This document shows, one piece after another, positions 1 through 8,333 of a stretch of DNA of 64,000 nt. The stretch is from positions 930,001-994,000 of the forward strand of contig NZ_AP019309.1 of NCBI RefSeq assembly GCF_003925875.1, in the 5' to 3' direction. How positions within the stretch are numbered: the stretch's first letter is position 1; the number at the start of each line of letters is the position of its first letter. The DNA comes from Intestinibaculum porci. Its GTDB lineage: Bacteria > Bacillota_I > Bacilli_A > Erysipelotrichales > Coprobacillaceae. The notes beneath the pieces were generated by a model. The model was not told where the DNA came from. It saw only the letters and a list, made by a program, of their open reading frames with translations, and did no database searches. Position numbers and translations under genes: made by a program.

Positions 1-36
1 TGCTGTCATTAAGGATACGAATTGTACTTTTTTCAT
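1..36 (-). CDS. Start of a gene running off the left edge
   Basis: Only 12 codons are inside the window (MKKVQFVSLMTA). A GAAAGGG-type ribosome site lies about 9 bases upstream of the ATG at 36, and a good sigma-A promoter lies at 81-108. The Lys-Lys start followed by hydrophobic residues would fit a signal peptide, but too little is visible to name a product. The IscB element lies just upstream of its promoter. Confidence 0.5.
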   Translation of the reverse strand, partial: MKKVQFVSLMTA

Positions 37-80
37 AAAAAACACGCCCTTTCTTTTAAGCCTTGCTTAAATTGCCTCAT

Positions 81-108
81 AGTTTAGCACGCTCTTTACA
101 AAAGTCAA
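81..108 (-). promoter_or_regulatory. Sigma-A promoter for the left-edge gene
   Basis: On the minus strand TTGACT and TAAACT are separated by 16 bases, upstream of the ATG at 36. Confidence 0.6.
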
Positions 109-149
109 ATTCACATTTGTCACAAAATGGAAAAACAGTTTACAAAACA

Positions 150-193
150 GGCGGTCTAACGCTCGTGACTTCAGTCATGAGATAAAGACCGCC
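150..193 (-). repeat. Right-end hairpin of the IscB element
   Basis: An outer 8-bp stem (GGCGGTCT/AGACCGCC) encloses an inner palindrome, CTCGTGACT...AGTCATGAG, at 162-181. The inner part resembles the hairpin at 1888-1907. It may also stop iscB transcription. Confidence 0.65.
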
Positions 194-202
194 GATAGCA
201 TC

Positions 203-1684
203 CTAGACATATACCAGTCCGGCATTTTCTCTGATGATCGTGCATTTGGCAGCAGGAAAATTTCTTTTCTCGCATCCGACAGCGCGGTAATAGCGACCGC
301 CGGTAAGCTGACTCTGCAGCACATATCGCTCGCCATCAAAAAGAAATACAGCACCCGGCATGAGCCTGTCTGCATCGTTATAATAGCGCGTTGATTTTGT
401 CACCGTCAGCCGCGAAACCTGATCAGGGTATTTCTGTCTGAACTCCTCAAGTGAATCGCCTTTCTGTTCAAATCGCTTATGCCTGTTCCGGCAGACAATT
501 CTTCCATCAAGACGATACGTCCTTTCACGCTGATTGTTTATGTTTGCCCTGCTGTGTCGGCAAAACTGCACGATTTCAAATGTGCGGGGGAGTCTTCGGA
601 CAGGTGTAATGCCTGATCCGATGCATGCGATGCAGAGTGCATCGATGTCATGATCCTTTGGAAGTCCTAAATCATCTCTCAACGTCTGTGTTTCCACGCC
701 AGTGCAGAAATGCGCATGATCTTCCCCGTATGTCTCTGTCATCCATTGCCAGATATATGGAATAGCCTGATTCAGAACGGAAAGTGAGCCGTATTTCTTC
801 ATGACGCCTTTCATGTCAGATCTTAGCTCTCCTTTATGTATTCGCGCATGGCATTTCATGCAGACGCCGAGAATATTTTCCGGCAGGTCGCTTCCGCCCC
901 GAGAGCGAGGGATGATGTGATGATAGTGTTCTATCGGAGCACCGCACATTGGGCATACGCCATTCTGTCTTATGTATACGTACTCATGCGAGTTTTTATA
1001 GCCTTTCATGCGTCCGTTCTGGAAGTCAGTGCCGTAGCACTTTCCGTTATCCATCTGCATGAAGGCAAACTTATTGGCTTCAATCGTCCAGTCAGTCACG
1101 GGAAGAATAGCACTTATACGGCAAATCAGATTTTCGTGTGTCTGCACAAGCTGATTCGCAGTTGGCGTAAGCCATTTCTCGGGGCGTTTCCTGTAGCTGA
1201 ACTTAGCCGTCGTATTGACAATATCCTTCACCATAACAGGTTTCTTATATCCGGGCAGCATTCGCCCGTCTGGAAATTCTGTCGTCGTTCCGTTTGCTTT
1301 GGCACGGCGTTTTCTTCTCAGGCGTTCGCCTCTTCGGCTTGCCTGACGATGCGATTTTCTCGCTTCCATGTTCTTCGGTACGTCTCTGTTTCTGGATGCG
1401 GTATGTGATCTGTACACGCATTTCCCTTCAGGCGTCACAACTGCAGCGCCTATGTTTGTACGACCCGGATCAATGCCACCGAAAAGCGGCTGCGTGTTCT
1501 TGGATCCGTCGTACTTCAGCTGAATGACGAAAGGGACATGCGATACAATTCTCGCCTTTCCCTTATTGAGAAGACGCTTCACATGTCCGCGTCTTCTGGT
1601 AGGCATCAGCGGATCTCCGTCCGCAGACAGAACATAAATATAATCTGTTTCAGACAGTTCCTGCTCAAGTTTTGTCTTAGGCAT
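203..1684 (-). CDS. iscB: IscB RNA-guided endonuclease (PLMP, RuvC, HNH)
   Basis: This is a 493-residue IscB, the transposon-encoded relative of Cas9 that is known to cut double-stranded DNA guided by an omegaRNA. In order: PLMP motif (residues 25-28) in the N-terminal domain; RuvC-I with GIDPG (Asp72); an Arg-rich bridge helix (about 107-130); RuvC-II in TIEANKF; an HNH domain with CPMCG, HYHHIIPRSRGG and CMKCH; RuvC-III in HDIDAL; and a C-terminal region likely to bind RNA/target. All catalytic elements appear present, so it is IscB rather than the HNH-less IsrB. The start at 1684 is chosen because an AGGGGGG ribosome site precedes it. An upstream in-frame ATG at 1759 would translate part of the structured leader. 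The 5' leader should hold the omegaRNA. Confidence 0.92.
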   Translation of the reverse strand: MPKTKLEQELSETDYIYVLSADGDPLMPTRRRGHVKRLLNKGKARIVSHVPFVIQLKYDGSKNTQPLFGGIDPGRTNIGAAVVTPEGKCVYRSHTASRNRDVPKNMEARKSHRQASRRGERLRRKRRAKANGTTTEFPDGRMLPGYKKPVMVKDIVNTTAKFSYRKRPEKWLTPTANQLVQTHENLICRISAILPVTDWTIEANKFAFMQMDNGKCYGTDFQNGRMKGYKNSHEYVYIRQNGVCPMCGAPIEHYHHIIPRSRGGSDLPENILGVCMKCHARIHKGELRSDMKGVMKKYGSLSVLNQAIPYIWQWMTETYGEDHAHFCTGVETQTLRDDLGLPKDHDIDALCIACIGSGITPVRRLPRTFEIVQFCRHSRANINNQRERTYRLDGRIVCRNRHKRFEQKGDSLEEFRQKYPDQVSRLTVTKSTRYYNDADRLMPGAVFLFDGERYVLQSQLTGGRYYRAVGCEKRNFPAAKCTIIRENAGLVYV

Positions 1685-1689
1685 ATCAT

Positions 1690-1910
1690 GATGCCCCCCT
1701 TCATAAGATTCCGGTGCCGTCGCCTGTAAGGCACTAACATCCGGCAATAATGTTTCCATAGTCTGGGTGCGTCTTTAGGGTTCGGGAGCCTTGGAATCAG
1801 CCCCGGTCCTTGCATCTCCGGAGGAATGCGACGCATCCATATGACTCTGCTCAATTAATCATTTCCATCATCGCTCACTCTTTCAAGCTCGCGACTTTAG
1901 TCGTGAGAAA
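1690..1910 (-). ncRNA. Putative omegaRNA of IscB
   Basis: About 220 bases between the 5' hairpin and the iscB start lack a convincing gene and are rich in short inverted repeats. In known IscB loci the omegaRNA is encoded here, upstream of the nuclease, and its guide is the flanking DNA at the 5' edge. The strings TTGAAAGAG (just after the first hairpin) and GACGCACCC (nearer the start codon) resemble strings I recall from the OgeuIscB omegaRNA. That comparison is from memory. Limits are approximate. Confidence 0.6.
1888..1907 (-). repeat. Left-end hairpin of the IscB element
   Basis: On the minus strand CTCACGACT and AGTCGCGAG pair across a two-base loop. It matches the hairpin at 162-181 at 16 of 20 positions. 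The DNA just outside it (about 1908-1931) would be the natural guide. Confidence 0.65.
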
Positions 1911-1931
1911 TCGACTCGAAAGTAAACTGCT

Positions 1932-3338
1932 TTAATAAATAGAACCTTTTAATTCGTCTTCATTGGCATTATCCATGCGACTGTTTTTTAAGTTTGTCAG
2001 GTGGCGGACACGTTCATCAGTCTTATGCATATGTAAGACTTTGCGCTTGGTGACATTTTCATAGTCATGACGGGCTGAGGTATTACGGTAACGATTATAA
2101 ATAATAAAGAAATAAATCAGTCCAGAGGCTAATAAAAGATAAGCCCATGGCCAGTCTTTGGCTTTATTCATGAAGAAGGCAACGAGGAAACAAACGACTT
2201 CAATAAGTAAAGTCAAGAGAAGCAGCTTAGGATAATAAATCGGAATCGAACCCATCGTTTCTTTCGTCCGGCCATTGACTGCGATGTAGTGAATAGTCGA
2301 CGGATCACCGTTGGTTTCCTGATAAGAGAATAACCAAACCGGTAAATATGCAGAAAGCCACTGCTGACCTTGAATCGCGGCTTTGCAGCTGTTCCAATGG
2401 ACCCCGCGATCATATTGCTTGATCGTTTCTTTGGCGCAGTTACGAGCGATATCATCGGTCTGATTTTGCACAATCTTTTTTAAATCCTTGGTATTCATAT
2501 CTCTTTTTTCAAAGGTATAACCCTTTAAAAAGCCCGGATTCCACATGAGGGGATGCTCGGTATCAAAAGGCATAATGGCATTGATAATGTTGTTCGTTAA
2601 GGCCGCATTCTTATCCATTTTGGTTTTCGAAGATTCAATTGTTAAACCTTCCACTAACATATCAAACTCACGCTTGATGGCATAGCGATCGGCATCATAA
2701 CGGGTTTCCTTAATGTCATTGCCTTGTTCATCGGTATCGACAACAACTTCATAAGAGCGCGTTTTGATTTCGCCTTCGCCATTTGCCGTAACATGCGTAT
2801 TTTCGTTAATCATCATATAAGGTAAGTAGACACCCATGACGCTATCGGTATTAAAATCATGACTGAATTTTGGATGGGCATAAAACTTTCGCTTACCCGC
2901 AAAATCTTCAATCAGATTTTTCGCTTCATCCTTGGTAATCTGAAATGGTAATACCACATCCGGTACCGCCCCGTTAGGAATCTGTTCATTGAGGGATAAG
3001 GTATTACGGCACCAGTGACAGCGGGCGCTGGTCTGGGCTGAGGAATCGATGACGACTTCCGCCCCGCAGCTTGGACATTTCAAAGTGATCATCGCAGAAG
3101 CGGTCGCTTTTTCATCAATTTCTTTCGCCCCGGAACCAATCGTTACGCCTTGCAGGTTTTCTAAATGGGCATTGAGGAAATCCTGCATTGTGGGGGTATC
3201 AAAGGTTTTTCGACAGCTATGACACTGCAGTTTGCCGGCTTTGATATTGAGCGCGATATCCGTTGAGCCGCAGGCTGGACATTTGTTTTGCCCATGCGCC
3301 TTTTTACTGCTGGTGTCGATGATTTTTGCGTCAGTCAT
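1932..3338 (-). CDS. Double zinc-ribbon membrane protein
   Basis: A 468-residue protein with two zinc ribbons: C20-x2-C23...C39-x2-C42, and a second CPSC...CHWC pair near residues 87-110. A long soluble middle region follows, then two adjacent membrane helices near residues 372-425 and a basic, polar tail. This layout (TFIIB-type zinc ribbon plus C-terminal membrane anchor) is seen in uncharacterised Firmicute proteins found beside SPFH-domain genes. It starts two bases after the stop of the SPFH gene, so the two are surely co-transcribed. Function is unknown; a membrane scaffold partner of the SPFH protein is an inference. The IscB element lies immediately after its stop and does not cut the frame. 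Confidence 0.75.
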   Translation of the reverse strand: MTDAKIIDTSSKKAHGQNKCPACGSTDIALNIKAGKLQCHSCRKTFDTPTMQDFLNAHLENLQGVTIGSGAKEIDEKATASAMITLKCPSCGAEVVIDSSAQTSARCHWCRNTLSLNEQIPNGAVPDVVLPFQITKDEAKNLIEDFAGKRKFYAHPKFSHDFNTDSVMGVYLPYMMINENTHVTANGEGEIKTRSYEVVVDTDEQGNDIKETRYDADRYAIKREFDMLVEGLTIESSKTKMDKNAALTNNIINAIMPFDTEHPLMWNPGFLKGYTFEKRDMNTKDLKKIVQNQTDDIARNCAKETIKQYDRGVHWNSCKAAIQGQQWLSAYLPVWLFSYQETNGDPSTIHYIAVNGRTKETMGSIPIYYPKLLLLTLLIEVVCFLVAFFMNKAKDWPWAYLLLASGLIYFFIIYNRYRNTSARHDYENVTKRKVLHMHKTDERVRHLTNLKNSRMDNANEDELKGSIY

Positions 3339-3339
3339 A

Positions 3340-4482
3340 TTATAAACCTAACAGTTTCTTTTTCGCGTCATCAAAATCGGCTTGGGAAATGATGCCATCA
3401 TCAAGTAACTGTTTCATCTTTCGCAGTTTTTCATAAGGATCTTCACTTGGCGCTGCGGCCTCTTGATTAAAAGCGCCCATCATATTGCCGGCAACACCCA
3501 TATTCATCCCCATAAAGGCCATGTTCGCACTGCCGCCGTTTTCGCCAGCTGCCTGCATGCCGCGGGCAAAAGCCTGCTGTTTAAAGGAAGCGCCACGAGC
3601 CCCGCTTAATGCATCGGCACGTTTAACATCGGCTAACAGCTTCTTTGTATCTTCATCATATTCAATGGCTACTAAAGCCGCTTTCACGATGGCTAAACCA
3701 TATTCTTCACGCCAGCTGTAGTCATTTTCTACGGCCTGAGCTAAGGATTTCGCAAAGCCGACCTGATCGCTTTGAATTCTGGTGATGCGATTGCCTTTAT
3801 CAGGATCATTGGTATAGAGGGAGAAAGCTGATGAGAGACAGCTTACGACTTCATCAAAAAGCTTATTGCCGGCAGGATTATCCATATCCGCAAAATCAAA
3901 GATTGGTCCATCTGGCCGTAAATAGTTTTGTGGGACAAAACGTTTCACAAAAACCATTGGATCGACGATCCGCATCGTATAACTGCCGCGCGTTACAGCG
4001 CCAACCTGCGTGCCTAAGAAGGCATCATCCCAGTGGATTTCAGATTGCGTACCGAAACGATTATCCGGAATATCTTTTAAGTTGACATAAATAGCCGTCT
4101 GTTCACTGCCCGGCATGCCGCCAAATTTAAAACGGTCCCAGGAATCTTTTAATGTGTCAATGAGTGAATCACCGGCTAAAAATGATTGCGAAGCTTGCGC
4201 ATCAGAGCTGTACGTGTAGCCGCCCGGCTCTGTGATTAACCCAGTGATGGCGCCATCCTGCATGGTGAGGAGAGCGCAGCCTTCGGGCACGATAATCTTA
4301 CTGCCGTTGGTAATAATATTGTCACTGCCTTTCGTATTGGCGCCGCGGCCTTTGTTTTGCCCTTTCTTTACGCCATGGAAGACACCAGCGGTAGCTGGGG
4401 CGTCCTCCGGCATAATAAAATCTTTCCAGGTATCCGCTAAGCTGCCTTCGAGGGCGCCAGTAAATGCTTGAATAAAACCCAT
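3340..4482 (-). CDS. SPFH-domain protein with C-terminal SHOCT
   Basis: A 380-residue protein with an SPFH/band-7-like core (about residues 60-290), an Ala/Gly/Met-rich linker, and a C-terminal SHOCT motif (about 347-380: DPYEKL...LLDDGIIS...FDDAKKKLL). This family is often annotated as virion-core-like or SPFH protein; SPFH proteins form oligomers at membranes. The start is supported by AAAAGGAGATG nine bases upstream. It is the first gene of a two-gene unit with the zinc-ribbon protein. Its promoter (4518-4546) survives the IS insertion next to it because the duplicated target begins inside the promoter. Confidence 0.8.
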   Translation of the reverse strand: MGFIQAFTGALEGSLADTWKDFIMPEDAPATAGVFHGVKKGQNKGRGANTKGSDNIITNGSKIIVPEGCALLTMQDGAITGLITEPGGYTYSSDAQASQSFLAGDSLIDTLKDSWDRFKFGGMPGSEQTAIYVNLKDIPDNRFGTQSEIHWDDAFLGTQVGAVTRGSYTMRIVDPMVFVKRFVPQNYLRPDGPIFDFADMDNPAGNKLFDEVVSCLSSAFSLYTNDPDKGNRITRIQSDQVGFAKSLAQAVENDYSWREEYGLAIVKAALVAIEYDEDTKKLLADVKRADALSGARGASFKQQAFARGMQAAGENGGSANMAFMGMNMGVAGNMMGAFNQEAAAPSEDPYEKLRKMKQLLDDGIISQADFDDAKKKLLGL

Positions 4483-4517
4483 AAATTCATCTCCTTTTCG
4501 TGTTATTCTTTACTTTA

Positions 4518-4546
4518 AGATTACAAAATAATATGTTTGAATGCAA
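4518..4546 (-). promoter_or_regulatory. Sigma-A promoter of the SPFH/zinc-ribbon operon
   Basis: Minus strand TTGCAT and TAATCT are 17 bases apart, 36-64 bases upstream of the ATG at 4482. Confidence 0.55.
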
Positions 4547-4924
4547 TTTATTTTAAACTTTCTCGAAAAAAAGTCGAAAGGAAGAAAAAACGATGAAGAT
4601 TGTATTTTAAAGGGGAATTGGTATAATGGCGGTAGAGGTGAAGATGATGAAATATCAGGCAGCTATTTTTGATATGGATGGCACAATTTTAAATACAATT
4701 GAAGATTTAACGAATGCTTTAAATTATGCGATGAAAGAAACGGGGCACCGTCATAATTATACAAATGAAGATACTAAAAATTTCTTTGGCAGCGGCGTTG
4801 AGGTGGCCTTAACAAGAGCCTTGGCTTATGAAGCGGGCGCTCGTTTAGACTCCTTAGTCGCCGTCGGGACAAAAGATGAAGTGATTCCAAAAAGTGTGAC
4901 AAAAGAAGAAGTGGAACGGATTTC
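4528..4924. repeat. 397-bp target duplication, left copy
   Basis: Identical to 7045-7441 and directly flanking the IS at 4925-7044. It holds the promoter and the first part of the HAD phosphatase gene. Confidence 0.95.
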
Positions 4925-4934
4925 GGGCGATTGA
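4647..4934 (+). pseudogene. 5' fragment of the HAD phosphatase gene
   Basis: This is the left copy of the first 278 bases of the phosphatase gene at 7164-7880, base-for-base identical up to 4924, then two foreign codons and a stop in the IS end. It keeps its promoter and ribosome site, so a truncated peptide of about 95 residues with the DMDGT nucleophile motif could still be made. It lacks HAD motifs II-IV and should be inactive. Confidence 0.9.
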
Positions 4935-7044
4935 CAGAATCTCTACTAGCCATATCTACAAAACCCCTGTTATCAGGGGCTTTTATCTGTCAAATTTTAT
5001 AAATTATTATGTTGTATGTGTTGTATGTCTTTCCCTTTCATGCTAAAATATTAGATGAGAGGAGGACTTTTTTATATGAAGCTCTACTACGACAAGCGTC
5101 TTAAGGATCCCACATACTATGTCCAGGAGGGAATCAGAAACGGCAAAAAGACGACCACCCGCAATGTAAAAAAGCTCGGCAAACATTCAGAACTTCTGAT
5201 GATCACCGATGATCCGGTATCCTACTGCAGAAATGTAATACAAAAAATGAATGAGGATGCGAGATCCGGAAAGCGGGAATACACACTGACGGTCGACTTC
5301 AATCAGCGAGTGACAGGACCCGATGATAGCCGGATAAGCCGCTCACTGTCATCCAACATCGGATACTTCTACCTTCAGTACATTTATAATATGCTTGAAC
5401 TGGACGGCTTTTTTAGAAATCTTCAGGAAAAGTCCAAGGCGAAATATGACTTTAATTCTGTTAACAGATTTCTTACCTTTGGCAGAATCCTTGATCCTCA
5501 CAGCAAGTATGGCACCTATGACCGCCTTAATGCCTACTATGAGAATCCTCAGATTGAGTACCATCATTTTCTCCGCTTTCTCGATTTAATTGCAGAAAAC
5601 CAGGAGGACTACCTTGCGCATCTTTATAAAAAATCACAGAATCTCATAAAGAGAGACATGTCTGTCGTCTACTATGACTGCACAAATTACTTTTTTGAAT
5701 GCGAACAGGCTGACGATGATGAGATTGATCCGGAAACGGGCGAAGTTACAAAGGGGCTAAGACGCTACGGCGTCAGCAAGGAAAACAGGCCTAATCCTAT
5801 CGTTGAAATGGGACTTTTAATGGACAAGAGAGGAATTCCTATTTCTATGTGCCTGGATCCTGGCAATACCAGCGAGCAGGAAACGGCCACCCCGCTGGAG
5901 GAGCAGGTCATTAAGACCATGGGTAACAGTAAATTCATATACTGTGCCGATGCCGGTCTGGGTTCATACAATATCCGCAAATTTAATTCAATGGGCGGCC
6001 GAGCTTTTATTGTCACGCAGTCAGTCAAGAAGCTGTCTGATGCTCTTCAGACTGCTGTATTCAACGACTGTGACTACAGAAATCTCAGTGATGACAATCC
6101 AGTGTCAATTGAGGAGCTAAAAACCTTTAAATATGACAAAAACAGCGAACTGAACAGAGCACGCTATGAATCTACAGCCTATAAAGTTTTAAATGCTGAC
6201 AAGGAGGACATCTTTCTTGGTTATTATGAGATGAAAAAATGCAAAAATGGTAAGATCAGGAAAGTAAAAGCAAAAGGCACTTTAAAGCAGATCGTCATTG
6301 TTACGTTCTCGAGAAAAATGATGGACTATCAGAGAAAAGTTCGTCAGAGACAGATTGACAGAGCTAAAAAGCTCATCTCTTCAGGTGATCCGGAGAAGAT
6401 CAAGAAGGGACCCAATGACGTAAGAAGGTTTATCAAAAATAAAAATAAGACAAAGTCAGCTTATATTATAGATGAGGAGCAGATTCGAAAAGAAGAGCAG
6501 TATGACGGCTATTATGCAGTAGCGACAAATCTTGTTCTTGATCCGGTCAAGGATATTCTTGACATATCACATAAGAGATACCAGATTGAGGACTGCTTTA
6601 GAATAATGAAGACTACCTTCAAAGCTCGTCCTGTCTATGTATATAATCCCAACAGAATTAGAGCGCATTTTTTAACGTGCTTCACCGCCCTGCTAGTATA
6701 CAGACTGTTAGAATGCATGCTTGATGATCAGGGAACACATGTAACAGTAAAAGAGCTGATAGAAACATTAAAAAACATGAATGTGGTGAATGAGCATGAT
6801 GTTTACTATAGTGCAACATACACTTCAAGCTATACGCTAAAGGCTCTCGAGCAGCTAACAGAGCTGGGGCTTGACTTTCAGTACTACAAGCCAAAGGACC
6901 TGAATAAAATTTTAAGAAAAATTTCAAAAAAACTTTTAAAGAGGCAATCACATACAACAAAAAATTGATTAAACAAAAAACCAGGAAACACCGATAAATA
7001 AAGGGAATCCTGGCTTTTACTCAATTTTTTCTGTCAATTGTGGG
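4925..7044 (+). mobile_element. IS1634-type insertion sequence (copy a, 2120 bp)
   Basis: Ends are defined by the 397-bp direct repeats. Imperfect terminal inverted repeats share ATTGACAGAA near both ends. One transposase gene fills it. The IS1634 family is known for long, variable target duplications. Confidence 0.93.
5076..6968 (+). CDS. IS1634-type DDE transposase (copy a)
   Basis: A 630-residue transposase of the IS1634/IS1549 group (IS4-like DDE fold). Visible features are an N-terminal domain starting MKLYYDKR with GKHSELL; the first catalytic Asp in YYDCTNYFFE; an aspartate-rich ADAGLGSYN block (second Asp); and the C-terminal RYQIEDCFRIMK segment carrying the catalytic Glu. The start at 5076 follows GAGGAGG. 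It appears intact. It is related to the transposase remnant at 31394-33277 and more distantly to the copies at 23361, 33811 and 61319. Confidence 0.92.
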   Translation: MKLYYDKRLKDPTYYVQEGIRNGKKTTTRNVKKLGKHSELLMITDDPVSYCRNVIQKMNEDARSGKREYTLTVDFNQRVTGPDDSRISRSLSSNIGYFYLQYIYNMLELDGFFRNLQEKSKAKYDFNSVNRFLTFGRILDPHSKYGTYDRLNAYYENPQIEYHHFLRFLDLIAENQEDYLAHLYKKSQNLIKRDMSVVYYDCTNYFFECEQADDDEIDPETGEVTKGLRRYGVSKENRPNPIVEMGLLMDKRGIPISMCLDPGNTSEQETATPLEEQVIKTMGNSKFIYCADAGLGSYNIRKFNSMGGRAFIVTQSVKKLSDALQTAVFNDCDYRNLSDDNPVSIEELKTFKYDKNSELNRARYESTAYKVLNADKEDIFLGYYEMKKCKNGKIRKVKAKGTLKQIVIVTFSRKMMDYQRKVRQRQIDRAKKLISSGDPEKIKKGPNDVRRFIKNKNKTKSAYIIDEEQIRKEEQYDGYYAVATNLVLDPVKDILDISHKRYQIEDCFRIMKTTFKARPVYVYNPNRIRAHFLTCFTALLVYRLLECMLDDQGTHVTVKELIETLKNMNVVNEHDVYYSATYTSSYTLKALEQLTELGLDFQYYKPKDLNKILRKISKKLLKRQSHTTKN

Positions 7045-7441
7045 ATAATATGTTTGAATGCAATTTATTTTAAACTTTCTCGAAAAAAAGTCGAAAGGAA
7101 GAAAAAACGATGAAGATTGTATTTTAAAGGGGAATTGGTATAATGGCGGTAGAGGTGAAGATGATGAAATATCAGGCAGCTATTTTTGATATGGATGGCA
7201 CAATTTTAAATACAATTGAAGATTTAACGAATGCTTTAAATTATGCGATGAAAGAAACGGGGCACCGTCATAATTATACAAATGAAGATACTAAAAATTT
7301 CTTTGGCAGCGGCGTTGAGGTGGCCTTAACAAGAGCCTTGGCTTATGAAGCGGGCGCTCGTTTAGACTCCTTAGTCGCCGTCGGGACAAAAGATGAAGTG
7401 ATTCCAAAAAGTGTGACAAAAGAAGAAGTGGAACGGATTTC
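7045..7441. repeat. 397-bp target duplication, right copy
   Basis: Identical to 4528-4924. This copy is joined to the rest of the phosphatase gene. Confidence 0.95.
7117..7144 (+). promoter_or_regulatory. Promoter of the HAD phosphatase (duplicated)
   Basis: TTGTAT, 16-base spacer, TATAAT preceded by TGG (extended -10). The same promoter occurs at 4600-4627. Its -10 box overlaps an in-frame ATG at 7143, which shows that translation must start further in. Confidence 0.65.
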
Positions 7442-7880
7442 TCAGGTCTATCGTCCTTATTATGCGGCCCATGCCGGCATTGCGACGAAACCGTTCGACG
7501 GTATTGTCGAGATGATTCAGGCCTTAAAGGCAAAAGGCATTGCCTGCGCAGTGGTTTCAAATAAACCAGATGAAGCCGTACAAAGCTTAGTGAAAACATT
7601 CTTTGATGGTGTTTTTGATTTTAGTTTAGGGCAGAAAGCATCAATTAAACGTAAACCAGCACCGGATATGAACGAAGAATGTTTACGCGTTTTAAAAGTT
7701 GCCCGTGAACACTGTGTTTATATTGGGGATTCAGAAATTGATGTCCAGACGGCACAAAATTCAGCGATGGACGAGATTGCCGTAACCTGGGGCTTTAGAA
7801 GTGCAGATTTCTTAAAGACACATGGTGCAAATGAAATCGTGAATGATTCAAATGAATTATTTGCGGCCATCACAAAATAA
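7164..7880 (+). CDS. HAD-family phosphatase, phosphoglycolate phosphatase-like
   Basis: A 238-residue HAD hydrolase with motif I DMDGT (nucleophile Asp), motif II in VVSNKP, motif III Lys in KRKPAPD, and motif IV in YIGDSEIDVQTA. The helical cap lies between motifs I and II, as in Gph/PpaX-like enzymes that dephosphorylate small sugar phosphates or pyrophosphate; the substrate cannot be told. The start is placed at the second ATG of ATGATG because AGAGGTG precedes it and the -10 box covers the earlier ATG. The gene is complete although an IS inserted inside it, since the target duplication rebuilt promoter and 5' end. Confidence 0.9.
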   Translation: MKYQAAIFDMDGTILNTIEDLTNALNYAMKETGHRHNYTNEDTKNFFGSGVEVALTRALAYEAGARLDSLVAVGTKDEVIPKSVTKEEVERISQVYRPYYAAHAGIATKPFDGIVEMIQALKAKGIACAVVSNKPDEAVQSLVKTFFDGVFDFSLGQKASIKRKPAPDMNEECLRVLKVAREHCVYIGDSEIDVQTAQNSAMDEIAVTWGFRSADFLKTHGANEIVNDSNELFAAITK

Positions 7881-8048
7881 ACATATTTCTTAGAAAACCG
7901 ATATCTTTATTTCAGTTTTCATTTGATATAATGGAGATAAATAAAGGAGAGGCAAAGATTTCCAAATTATGAAAAAGCCCACTTTCGCTTGAAACCGTGA
8001 GCTACATCATGTATGATTAAGGAAAGGAAATCATTAAAGGTATTGGTT

Positions 8049-8243
8049 ATGAAATTAGTGAAACTGTATTGGGACTGTGTCCGTCGTCAAAAGGGTATGA
8101 ATGACTTTAACGCGTATATGGAAACAAAAGCTTTGTTTGGCTGTAATTTCTTAGAAGCTTTAGTCATCGATTATATGTATAAAGATCTGGTGGCTAAAGG
8201 GACACCTACCCTTGTGGTTGACGGCTATGCCTCACCATTTTAA
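8049..8243 (+). CDS. Small protein of unknown function
   Basis: A 64-residue protein (starts MKLVKLYWDC) with a mixed charged and hydrophobic sequence, no signal peptide and no family I recognise. The start at 8049 has AAAGG eight bases upstream; an earlier in-frame ATG at 8013 has none. A TATAAT promoter lies near 7927. A hairpin with a T-run follows the stop (8245-8272). It stands between the phosphatase and the LysR gene on the same strand. Confidence 0.55.
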   Translation: MKLVKLYWDCVRRQKGMNDFNAYMETKALFGCNFLEALVIDYMYKDLVAKGTPTLVVDGYASPF

Positions 8244-8244
8244 G

Positions 8245-8273
8245 ACTTTGTCATAAGACAAGGTCTTTTTTTC
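8245..8273 (+). terminator. Rho-independent terminator
   Basis: GACTTTGTC and GACAAGGTC pair with G-U wobbles, followed by a run of seven T, right after the small gene. Confidence 0.6.
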
Positions 8274-8333
8274 TTGGATAATTATGATACAATAAGCATA
8301 TATGTAAAAAAATTAGGAATAGGAGTACTTTTT

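Larger units (their letters stand above)
150..1910 (-). mobile_element. IscB-bearing IS200/IS605-like element without tnpA
   Basis: A single iscB gene is bracketed by two similar 20-base hairpins, at 1888-1907 (5' side of iscB) and 162-181 (3' side). They are in the same orientation, as expected for the subterminal hairpins recognised by HUH (Y1) transposases. No Y1 transposase lies inside, so the element would need one in trans. It sits just downstream of the stop codon of the zinc-ribbon gene (1932). Exact ends cannot be fixed without an empty-site sequence. The element looks more GC-rich than the neighbouring genes. Confidence 0.7.

Noticed and set aside
836-1408. Long reading frame on the plus strand inside iscB
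   Set aside because: It is the opposite strand of a gene with intact nuclease motifs, with no ribosome site and no recognisable protein.
7950-8012. Seven-codon upstream peptide (MKKPTFA) before the small gene
   Set aside because: The ribosome site is too far from its ATG and nothing suggests an attenuation structure.
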